Origin: Nocardia coubleae NBRC 108252
GTDB taxonomy: Bacteria; Actinomycetota; Actinomycetes; Mycobacteriales; Mycobacteriaceae
Direction of reading: 5' to 3'
Assembly (NCBI RefSeq): GCF_001612805.1
Contig: NZ_BDBD01000025.1
Coordinates: forward strand, 186,001-250,000
Length of the DNA: 64,000 bases
This document shows, in pieces, positions 43,740 to 51,319 of this stretch; the stretch's first letter is position 1, and each line of letters starts with the position of its first letter. The notes beneath the pieces are model-generated. The model worked only from the letters and a program-made list of their open reading frames with translations, made no database searches and was not told the DNA's origin. A program made the translations under genes and the position numbers.

Positions 43740-45091
43740 TTTCGCGGCCTTCCCGATTCGTCGTTGTTCTCGACCGGCGTTCGGGGTCCACTAGAGTCAC
43801 GGTTGTCTACTCGATCTTCTCGCCCCGGATTACGCTCTGTCGCGGATGTTTCCGACACGGTCGCAGTCGACGGAGGTTGACCAAGCTCCCATGACACGGT
43901 CCTCGTCACCTTGCCATTGGTCTCGAAATCGTGAGCCCATCCCAGCTCTGCAAATCTACCATTCTCATTATCGGATGCTCCGGTCGCCAGGTCCTCAGCA
44001 CCTTGATTGAAATTGTAGTAGTCCATCGCTTCGACCGTTACATCCATTACCACACGGTCGCCTTCCACCCGCACATTGGAATGACTCCATTGCTGATAGG
44101 CCCCGATCGTCTTCTGCCAATTCTCAGTGGCCGGATAGTCTCCCCCAGCGCCCCCGATGTCTGCCGCAGTGCCGGTCATTTGAAAGTTGGTGTTTCCCTC
44201 GCGCGCAAGAGCATCAGCTGCCATCGCAGCACGAGTGATCTCGCTGTCTACCGCCGCTTTGATGTTCGGGTCCTCACGGTATGCCTCCTCGTAGTCGAAT
44301 TCGAACGGTGTGCCGCCACCTTCCCAGTAGTGGCGGTAAGCTGCAGTAGAGTCATCCAAGTCCGAGCGGCCCAACTCCCCACCATTCAACATCGCTTTCC
44401 ATTTGGCCGCTGAAATATAGTCGCCGATCCCAGGCGTTGCCGAGCCAGGAACGAACCCTTGGTCGGTCGATAGATGTGGCGTCTCAGGCAGCCCAATCTT
44501 GTACGTCTGACCATCCACTACTACCGTAGGTGGTTCAGGGATAGGGGCTGCGGGTGACTTTGCCAACACTTGCAGAGCGCTCACCTCAATTTGGATCGCC
44601 TGTACGGCACCCAACTCTGCCAGGCCAAAGTCGTGAAGTAGTTCCTTTATGCGCGTCTGATATCCTGCGGCTTGGCCATCAAGTCGCATCTGCAGGATTA
44701 ACGTCGTGGTATCTGCGGCACTGCCCGGTACCGTCGGAGCAGTGACAGTGCCGTCGTCGGAAACGGTCATGCCCGCCTGCGGAACCTCATCGTCGACGAT
44801 CCGGAGCAACGCGGCCCGAATGCCTTCCATATTGCCGCCGAAGCTTTTGTAATGGCCGACCAGCCGCGTGGTTACCTCATCGATGTTAGTGGCAGACAGC
44901 TTGTCTGCTACAGCACGTCCAGACGCCGCGGCAGCGGCGTCACCTTGCCATCCGTCCATCGCCGAGTCGACATCTCGCTCAACCTGCTCAGCAACCTGTG
45001 CGAAGAAAGTGTTCTGCGCAGCCAGGTGTGAGCCATAGGTCACCATACTGAGAGGCTGGCAGGCGCGAACATGACTGATCGTCGCCATCAC
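43736..45091 (-). CDS. WXG-domain ESX effector candidate, 451 aa
   Basis: The N-terminal about 190 residues are a WXG-type helical domain with MDGWQGDAAAA near residue 46. A Pro-rich hinge (IPEPPTVVVDG) leads to a C-terminal domain (about 215-400) with DSTAAYRHYWEGGGTPFEFD and MDYYNFNQGAEDL, then LGWAHDFETNG. The YNFN...LGWAHDF pattern resembles the C-terminal part of some secreted bacterial toxins; I would not name the activity. A disordered, charged tail follows. GC is visibly lower than in the flanking helicase genes. The GTG start overlaps the upstream gene (GTGA). Confidence 0.72.
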   Translation of the reverse strand: MMATISHVRACQPLSMVTYGSHLAAQNTFFAQVAEQVERDVDSAMDGWQGDAAAAASGRAVADKLSATNIDEVTTRLVGHYKSFGGNMEGIRAALLRIVDDEVPQAGMTVSDDGTVTAPTVPGSAADTTTLILQMRLDGQAAGYQTRIKELLHDFGLAELGAVQAIQIEVSALQVLAKSPAAPIPEPPTVVVDGQTYKIGLPETPHLSTDQGFVPGSATPGIGDYISAAKWKAMLNGGELGRSDLDDSTAAYRHYWEGGGTPFEFDYEEAYREDPNIKAAVDSEITRAAMAADALAREGNTNFQMTGTAADIGGAGGDYPATENWQKTIGAYQQWSHSNVRVEGDRVVMDVTVEAMDYYNFNQGAEDLATGASDNENGRFAELGWAHDFETNGKVTRTVSWELGQPPSTATVSETSATERNPGREDRVDNRDSSGPRTPVENNDESGRPRK

Positions 45092-45369
45092 TGTCCGCTC
45101 TCGAGAGCACGGACTTGATCAGCAAACCACCCATCGACATTCTCATATGAATTAGCGGCGACATGCGTGACCTCAGCCATATGCCTGATATTCGACGATA
45201 GCGCACGGTATGCACCAAGAACCGCCTGCTTGGCGGCAACCTCGACCTGAACAATAGGAGACCCCGGCATGATCAATTCGAGTGAAATGCCTATTCCATC
45301 GATCGCGGTCGCATGCGCCTCGAGCGCTGCGCTCATCGTACTCAGCGCGGTGATATCCGCCTGCAACAT
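45088..45369 (-). CDS. EspC-like ESX secretion-associated protein
   Basis: A 93-residue helical protein from ATG 45369 (MLQADITALSTMSAALEAHA), the start style of EspC/DUF2580 proteins. The frame is open to 45462 and a longer start is possible, but no ribosome binding site was seen for it. It is first in the leftward cassette: EspC-like, WXG effector, lipoprotein, YbaB, each but the last overlapping the next. Confidence 0.68.
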   Translation of the reverse strand: MLQADITALSTMSAALEAHATAIDGIGISLELIMPGSPIVQVEVAAKQAVLGAYRALSSNIRHMAEVTHVAANSYENVDGWFADQVRALESGQ

Positions 45370-45736
45370 CTCTGTCAATTCGCCCCCAAGAGACAGTTGT
45401 ACTTGGCCGACACGATAGCAGCCGGTTGCCCGGAGGACACTCGCGCCGAGGACGGCGAACACCAGCTCTGGTGAACAGCGGTATGACTACCGCAATGTCG
45501 ACGCCGAGGCTCAGGCCACCTGTGTGGTGACGCAGCGCCGCTGTGCCCCGCAACCCCGGTGTACGCCGTTCGTCCATCTCCTTGCGCTCAGCTAGAGTCG
45601 CTGTCCGACAGCACCTTTCGACGCCCCGAGGGACGGCAGAGGAAGCGATCGATCAACGTCGACGGCGATCGCGGTATCATCCTCAGGGGTCGGGGCGCGG
45701 CTGCGTCCAGGTGACGAGCTGGGGGTGGTTCGGGTG

Positions 45737-47251
45737 ATGAACGCAGGCAACCGGTTTCGCAGCGAGATCCGGCATGGGACCATTCAGGAGCTCGCGGGCA
45801 AGGTGGCCAAGGAGAGCTACGGGCAGTATCTCCGCAAGCTCACGCTCGCCAAGGTCCGCGGCTTCAGCAATATCGAGGTGAGTTTCGACTTCCCGGTTAC
45901 CGCGGTTGTCGGGCCCAACGGTGGCGGCAAGTCGACCATCCTCGGCGCTGCCGGCCTTCCCTACAGCTCGGTGCCGCCGAGCCGGTTCTTCGCCAAGAGC
46001 GGCAAGTACGACGACAGCATGCAGAACTGGTCGATCGAGTACCAGCTCATCGAGAAGGGGCTGAATCGGAAGCTTCCGGTCCTGCGAACGGCGAGTTTCA
46101 AACGCCTCAAGTGGAATCGGACCGCGGTCGACCGGAGAGTCCTCATCTTCGGGGTGGAGCGGACGGTCCCGGCCAGTGAACGGCAGAACCTACGGCGAGC
46201 CGTTGGCAGTGCCTTCGAAGCCGTTCGTGAGACCTGCCTTCCTGATCACGTCATCGATCAAGCCGAGAAAGTACTCGCCAAACCGTTGGCCGGCTTCCGG
46301 CAACTCTTCCTCGATGACATCGATCGGCTGAGCATCTTCTCCGGCGTCACCGCGCTGGGCGACGGCTATTCCGAGTTCCACTTCGGCGCCGGCGAGGCCA
46401 GCGTCATCAGAATCATCGCGGAAGTCGAAGCCGCAGAGGAGAACAGCCTCATCCTGATCGAAGAGATCGAGAACGGGCTGCATCCCGTGGCGACACAACG
46501 GATGGTCGAATACCTCATCGACGTCGCCCACCGCCGCAAGTGCCAAGTGGTGTTCACCACCCACTCCAACGATGCCTTGGCTCCGCTGCCGCCGGAGGCC
46601 ATCTGGGCCGCGCTCGGTGATCGGGTGATCCAAGGCAAGCTCGATGTGCGATCGCTTCGTGCCATTACCGGGCAGGTCGAAGCGGACGTGGTGGTCTTCG
46701 TCGAGGACCAGTTCGCCCGGGACCTGGTGGCGACCGCGTTGCGCAGGGACGGCGGCGTGGAACTGGACATGATCGAGATCCATGCGATGAGCGGCGCCGC
46801 GGTAGCGAAGAACGCTACCCTGCACCACAATTCGATTCCCACGACGTGGCAGCCCGCGCTCTGCTTTCTGGACGGCGACCAAGGCGAGCTGGCCGACGAG
46901 GACAAACAGATTCATCTCCTGCCGGGAAATTCGGACCCGGAACGCACCGTTCTCGACGACATCTGTTCCAACCTGGATGAGCTCGCGGCCAAACTGACAC
47001 TGTCGCTGCGACTGCCGTTGGATCGACAGCAGCAGGTCGTCTCCGTGATTCGTACCCGCAGGACCACGAACCGCGACGTCCACCTGATCTTTCAGCAGAT
47101 CGGTGAAGACCTCGGATTCTTGTCGGCGCACGACGTCGCGCACGCCTTCCTTGCCTTGTGGGCGAACGAGTTTCCCGAGCCGACCAAGATGATCGTCGAT
47201 CTCATCCGCCAGGCACAGCAGCGCGGGCGACCGACTCCGGCATCGGCGTGA
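45737..47251 (+). CDS. OLD-like ATPase with TOPRIM domain (GajA-like)
   Basis: A protein of about 504 residues; ATG 45737 is chosen, with GTG at 45734 or 45725 as alternatives. It has Walker A GPNGGGKST (about 55-63), Walker B LILIEEIENGLHP (about 235-247) and the H-loop FTTHSND. A TOPRIM domain follows: acidic VVVFVEDQFARDLV (about 320) and CFLDGDQGE, the D-x-D element (about 378). This is the layout of OLD-family nucleases, including GajA of the Gabija system. A UvrD-type helicase starts 16 bp after its stop, matching GajB in position. It is shorter than typical GajA, hence 'Gabija-like'. Confidence 0.8.
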   Translation: MNAGNRFRSEIRHGTIQELAGKVAKESYGQYLRKLTLAKVRGFSNIEVSFDFPVTAVVGPNGGGKSTILGAAGLPYSSVPPSRFFAKSGKYDDSMQNWSIEYQLIEKGLNRKLPVLRTASFKRLKWNRTAVDRRVLIFGVERTVPASERQNLRRAVGSAFEAVRETCLPDHVIDQAEKVLAKPLAGFRQLFLDDIDRLSIFSGVTALGDGYSEFHFGAGEASVIRIIAEVEAAEENSLILIEEIENGLHPVATQRMVEYLIDVAHRRKCQVVFTTHSNDALAPLPPEAIWAALGDRVIQGKLDVRSLRAITGQVEADVVVFVEDQFARDLVATALRRDGGVELDMIEIHAMSGAAVAKNATLHHNSIPTTWQPALCFLDGDQGELADEDKQIHLLPGNSDPERTVLDDICSNLDELAAKLTLSLRLPLDRQQQVVSVIRTRRTTNRDVHLIFQQIGEDLGFLSAHDVAHAFLALWANEFPEPTKMIVDLIRQAQQRGRPTPASA

Positions 47252-47267
47252 CCGGGCGGGTGCGATA

Positions 47268-49421
47268 GTGGCGAGGATCGTCCTCACCTCCACCGCTGCG
47301 GCACAATCACACGCCCCGGCACTCAGACGACGGGTGTTCGACCTGCTGTCGCTGTTCCAGGGCGATCTACACGACGAACCATGGACCGAGCGGGTGCCGG
47401 GCGCGAAGGATTCGCGGGTGCGCACTGCGTACGTGGACGGCACGCATCGCGCTGTGGTTTTCCGCGTCGACCCAGAGCGTGGTGAGACCACCTACATCTA
47501 TATGGGCACGTGGGCAGCGAACGAAGCCCGCCGACAGGCGACCAGAGCGACCTTGCGGGTGAATCCGGTGTCCGGCGCCCTGGAGGGTACGGTCGGCCAA
47601 CTGCCGCTCGTGAGCGACCGACCAAGAACCCCCGCTCACCCTCTACTCGAACGTGCCGGGCACTCGCCGGCCGAACTCGCCGCCGATCTGGGACTCGATC
47701 GCACAGTCACCGAACGCGCCTACCTCATCACCGATCGCACCGAATTCTTTCGGTTCGCCGGGGAGGTCACCGCGAAGCTGGGGTGGCAAGGCCAAGCGTT
47801 GCTGCAGCTCCTCGACGGGGCGTCGCCGGAACTGATCCGCGAGCAGCTGGAACTGCACACGCCGCCCGAGACAGCCGCGGACGAGGACGACCGGATCATC
47901 GCGGCCCTCGACCGCCCCGCTTCCCGCCTGCTGTTCACCTATGCCGACGATTCAGCCGAGTTGCGCCGTGTGATCGACAGCGGCGATGCCAACGCGTGGC
48001 GGACGTTCTTGCATCCGGAACAACGACGCTATGCCGAGCAGAGCTATCCCGGCTCGTTCCGCGTCTCGGGTGGGTCCGGCACCGGCAAGTCGGTGATTCT
48101 GGTCCATCGGGCACGTAATCTCATCCGTCGCAACCCGGATGCGCGCGTGGTGCTGACGACTTTCACCAAGGAACTGGCGACTATTCTCGAACAGAACCTG
48201 CGCGTCCTCGACCCGGATGTCGCCTTCGCAACGAAGCTCGGGCAACCGGGAATCTATGTCGGCGGCATCGACAGCCTCGCCGTCCAGGTCTTGCAACAAA
48301 GCTCAGCAGAAGTCGAAGTGGCGTCACAGGATGTTCTGGGCCACCGGAAGTTCCAATGGCGAGGGCATCGACCGGACCGTTACGTCTGGCCACGGATCGC
48401 CGCCGAGGTCGACCATCGCCTGCCGCCGCATCTGACCACACCGTGGTTCTTGGAGAACGAATACGTCGCGGTAGTACTTGCACGACGCATCCGAACGGTC
48501 CGCGAATACGCCACGGTGGAACGGCGCGGACGCCGGATCCGGCTGGACAGAGCAATGAGGGTTGCGCTCTGGAAAATCTTCGACTCTTACCGGACGTTCT
48601 GCGCCAGGTTCAACTGGTACAGCTATCAAGAGGTCGCGGCCGTGGCTGGGCGTCACCTCATGCATGCTGCCGCTGCAGGTGAGACCGCACTCGCGGACCA
48701 CGTGCTGGTGGATGAGGGCCAAGACCTGCACGCGGTCCATTGGCGATTCGTCCGCGCGCTCGTCGACGAAGGTTCCGATGACATCTTCATCGCCGACGAC
48801 CCCCACCAGCGCATCTTCAACGAACGAATTGCGCTGTCGGATCACAATATTGCGCTCAGCGGGCGATCACGTCGACTGACGTTGAACTACCGGACCACAG
48901 CAGAGAACCTCGATTTCGCCCTCGGCTTCCTGCTGGGCACCGAGTTCCGGGACCTCGAAGACCGGATCGAGCCGGGGTCCGGCTACCGATCTGCCCGTCT
49001 CGGCCCCGAACCGAGCCTCGTGCCGTGCACCAACGAGAAGACGATGCTGAAATGCGTCGTCGACACGGTGCGCGAATGGCAGCGGTCGGGCACATCGGTG
49101 ACCACAATCGCGGTACTCACCTTCGACAACGGTACGGCTAGCACGATCCGGTCCCGCCTCAGGGCTGCGGATTGCCCGGTCGACGATGACCAGTGCGGCG
49201 ATTCGCGGATGCCGGTTGCAGTCCGGACGATGTCCGGCGCCAAAGGTCTCGAGTACACGAACGTGATCGTCGCCGGCGTCGACCCGAGCCGGCCGCCCAT
49301 AGCCGCACTCGACCAGCAAGGCTCCCCCTACGAAACCGCGGACGCGAAGCAGCGTGCCAAGGCGCTTGCCTACGTCGCGGCCACGCGCGCACGGGATCGG
49401 CTTGCATTCATCTGGCATTGA
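47268..49421 (+). CDS. UvrD/Rep-type SF1A helicase with RelE-like N-terminus (GajB-position, copy 1)
   Basis: A 717-residue protein. Residues 1-105 are a small beta domain of RelE/ParE-like appearance (AVVFRVDPERGETTYIYMG). The helicase follows: Walker A GGSGTGKSVI (about 266-275), Walker B VLVDEGQDLH (about 482), LNYRTTAENL, TMSGAKGLEYTNVI and the final YVAATRARDRL. DEGQD replaces the usual DEAQD, a conservative change. It is paralogous to the helicase at 60818 along its whole length (both have WRTFLHPEQR before Walker A). It is longer than classical GajB. It is in an operon with the OLD-like gene. Confidence 0.85.
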   Translation: MARIVLTSTAAAQSHAPALRRRVFDLLSLFQGDLHDEPWTERVPGAKDSRVRTAYVDGTHRAVVFRVDPERGETTYIYMGTWAANEARRQATRATLRVNPVSGALEGTVGQLPLVSDRPRTPAHPLLERAGHSPAELAADLGLDRTVTERAYLITDRTEFFRFAGEVTAKLGWQGQALLQLLDGASPELIREQLELHTPPETAADEDDRIIAALDRPASRLLFTYADDSAELRRVIDSGDANAWRTFLHPEQRRYAEQSYPGSFRVSGGSGTGKSVILVHRARNLIRRNPDARVVLTTFTKELATILEQNLRVLDPDVAFATKLGQPGIYVGGIDSLAVQVLQQSSAEVEVASQDVLGHRKFQWRGHRPDRYVWPRIAAEVDHRLPPHLTTPWFLENEYVAVVLARRIRTVREYATVERRGRRIRLDRAMRVALWKIFDSYRTFCARFNWYSYQEVAAVAGRHLMHAAAAGETALADHVLVDEGQDLHAVHWRFVRALVDEGSDDIFIADDPHQRIFNERIALSDHNIALSGRSRRLTLNYRTTAENLDFALGFLLGTEFRDLEDRIEPGSGYRSARLGPEPSLVPCTNEKTMLKCVVDTVREWQRSGTSVTTIAVLTFDNGTASTIRSRLRAADCPVDDDQCGDSRMPVAVRTMSGAKGLEYTNVIVAGVDPSRPPIAALDQQGSPYETADAKQRAKALAYVAATRARDRLAFIWH

Positions 49422-49462
49422 GAGCCGTTAACGCGATGGCAAGGTTTCACGACATCATCCGA

Positions 49463-49491
49463 TTGACATAGCTTTCAGTCTGCCGTAGCTT
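49463..49491 (+). promoter_or_regulatory. Promoter-like element matching that of the SNF2 operon
   Basis: TTGACA at 49463-49468, a 17-bp spacer and TAGCTT at 49486-49491. The two elements share GATTGACATAG, TTTCA and CGTAGC at the same spacing, although they lie 26 kb apart. The start codon at 49598 is about 106 bp downstream, leaving a leader of about 100 nt. Confidence 0.65.
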
Positions 49492-49597
49492 GGACGACAA
49501 CATCACAAGGTAGCTACTGGATCAGCCAGAACCCCAGAGCTCCAACACTTTCCGTCGCCACCTCGGCGCCGCCCCATCGCCTTACCAGAGGGAACCC

Positions 49598-49963
49598 ATG
49601 CGTCACTCACGTGTCATCTCCGCCCTGCTCGCTGCGGGCACCGTCACCGCCTTCACCGCACTCGCCCCGCAAGTCGGGGCGAAGCCGGCGAGCGGCTCGT
49701 CCAGCGGCTCGTCGGAAACCTGCGCAGCCCGCAGCAACGCGGATCGAATGTTCCTGCGGCGTGCCGATTTCGCCGACGAACCGTGCCGAACCCAAGACGC
49801 CGCAATCCGGCTGGCGTTGTCCAACTGCCAGTGGCTGGCTACTCATGGGCACAGCGCGTCCAAGCACATCGAATTGGCGGAGATCAACCGCGCCTCAGTG
49901 CGCTACCCGTACACCTTCCTCGACGCCGCGGTCACCAGCTACTGTCCGCAATACGACATCTGA
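49598..49963 (+). CDS. Secreted DUF732-like protein, 121 aa
   Basis: A clear Sec signal peptide (MRHSRVISALLAAGTVTAFT, cleavage near GAKP), a Ser/Gly-rich linker, and a compact helical domain with four cysteines (ETCAAR, EPCRTQ, SNCQWL, SYCPQY), as in the small mycobacterial DUF732 exported proteins. It follows the shared promoter element. A secreted protein at the head of a helicase cluster is unexpected; it may simply be an unrelated gene captured by the promoter. About 250 bp without a gene separate it from the next one. Confidence 0.65.
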   Translation: MRHSRVISALLAAGTVTAFTALAPQVGAKPASGSSSGSSETCAARSNADRMFLRRADFADEPCRTQDAAIRLALSNCQWLATHGHSASKHIELAEINRASVRYPYTFLDAAVTSYCPQYDI

Positions 49964-50214
49964 TCCACTCGACCCAAGGCCCGCCCCGGCGGTGGCCGCA
50001 TCACGGAACCGCCTCGAACACAAGACATTTCAGCCTTCTGCTGCCACACTGTTCGCCGTGCCGGCAGCTCCGATTCGCTGTCAGTTCGAGACGATCCCGC
50101 TTGTCGTCGCTACGCCGTTCACTCGGTCCACACCTCGCCTCTTCCGAATGAAGAAGGCCACATCACTTGAACTCGCCATCGTTGCCCCTTCCTCCACGCC
50201 GCAGGAACCTTCAG

Positions 50215-50712
50215 ATGCTGAAGACCGCCATGTCGGCGCTGACTCCCGGCAAACCTGCCGCCGCGACGTTCCGGTCCGAGCTCTACGGAACTTTCAGCGT
50301 GCACGGCCCGGTGGTTCGTTCCGGCGCGAACGGCGGCCTGCTGATCGGTGGGCATGCCCTCGATATGGCCTCGTCGACGCTCAACCCGGTGCCGGATCTG
50401 CTGGAGCTGATCGCCGACGCCTCAGACGTCGCTGATCCACCTACAGGATTGGCGTCCGCATTGGCCGAGCTGACCCACGGGGATCCGGTGGTCGGGTATT
50501 TCCAGGAACCTGCCTACGGCGTGTACACGGTGACAGGCTTCGCGGTAGATGCGCCGGTACACGGCGGTCTTCTGGTGGGCGCACGGATTCTGACATCCCG
50601 CGCCGGCCGGATGCCCGGTGCGTATCTCGTTGCACTCCAACGGTTTACGGATACGAACGCCGGCCCCGGTCCGGCCCGGATCACACGCTGGCCCGACACC
50701 GTCAACGATTGA
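50215..50712 (+). CDS. Hypothetical protein with internal duplication, 165 aa
   Basis: ATG 50215 lies 8 nt after AGGAA; the frame opens slightly upstream. Two halves resemble one another: YGTFSVHGPVVRSGANGGLL and YGVYTVTGFAVDAPVHGGLL, each followed by (I/V)G(G/A)(H/R), so a domain of about 70-80 residues has been duplicated. It has no signal peptide and no family I recognise. It sits 25 bp before the next gene and is probably part of the operon that leads into the PIF1-type helicase. Confidence 0.65.
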   Translation: MLKTAMSALTPGKPAAATFRSELYGTFSVHGPVVRSGANGGLLIGGHALDMASSTLNPVPDLLELIADASDVADPPTGLASALAELTHGDPVVGYFQEPAYGVYTVTGFAVDAPVHGGLLVGARILTSRAGRMPGAYLVALQRFTDTNAGPGPARITRWPDTVND

Positions 50713-50737
50713 CCCGAAAGCTGTAGCAAGGAGAATG

Positions 50738-51319
50738 ATGTTGGGTTTCGCCGTAGTCGATCGGCATCCGCCGTACGAGTTCACCGCGATATGGCTGACC
50801 GATCGCACTACCGACGATTTCGTGCGCAACACCAACGCTGTCGTCATTCCGCACGATGATCCCGACCACGACAAGAAGGTCCGCTCACTCACGTGGGGTC
50901 GTGCGGTGGTTCTCACCGAAGGTACCGACCCACCGCTGGCATTCTCGCACGCGCTCCGAATCGAAGCGTTCGACGATTTGATCCGACAGACCGCTGACCA
51001 GCAGGAGCGGATCTGCGCGGCGATCACGGACTATTCTCGACGCAAACGCACCAAACTGGTCGTTCCCAGTTTTCTCCCGGTGCCCGAGATCGGTACACCT
51101 GAGCGCGACGAACCACACTATCGCGCGCTGTGGGTCGCCGATTACATCGGCGCAGTGTGGTCGGCTTGGCTGTTCACCGAGGAGCAGCGTGTGCGCCGAA
51201 CGACTTCTCCGAAAAGCCGGGAAACACCATGGATCATGCCGGCGGACCTGAACAGCCCGACTATCGCCGACTTTCCCGTGGACTTCGCCGAGCGAGTGAA
51301 ACCCGAGACCGTGCCATGA
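50738..51319 (+). CDS. Hypothetical protein, 193 aa, coupled to PIF1 helicase
   Basis: ATG 50738 is preceded by AGGAG (50729-50733); a second ATG directly before it has poor spacing. The sequence is mixed alpha/beta with charged patches (DDPDHDKKVRSLTWGRAVVL) and one Trp-rich segment (YIGAVWSAWLF). No motif is recognised. Its stop overlaps the ATG of the helicase gene (ATGA, 51316-51319), which implies a joint function. Confidence 0.65.
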   Translation: MLGFAVVDRHPPYEFTAIWLTDRTTDDFVRNTNAVVIPHDDPDHDKKVRSLTWGRAVVLTEGTDPPLAFSHALRIEAFDDLIRQTADQQERICAAITDYSRRKRTKLVVPSFLPVPEIGTPERDEPHYRALWVADYIGAVWSAWLFTEEQRVRRTTSPKSRETPWIMPADLNSPTIADFPVDFAERVKPETVP

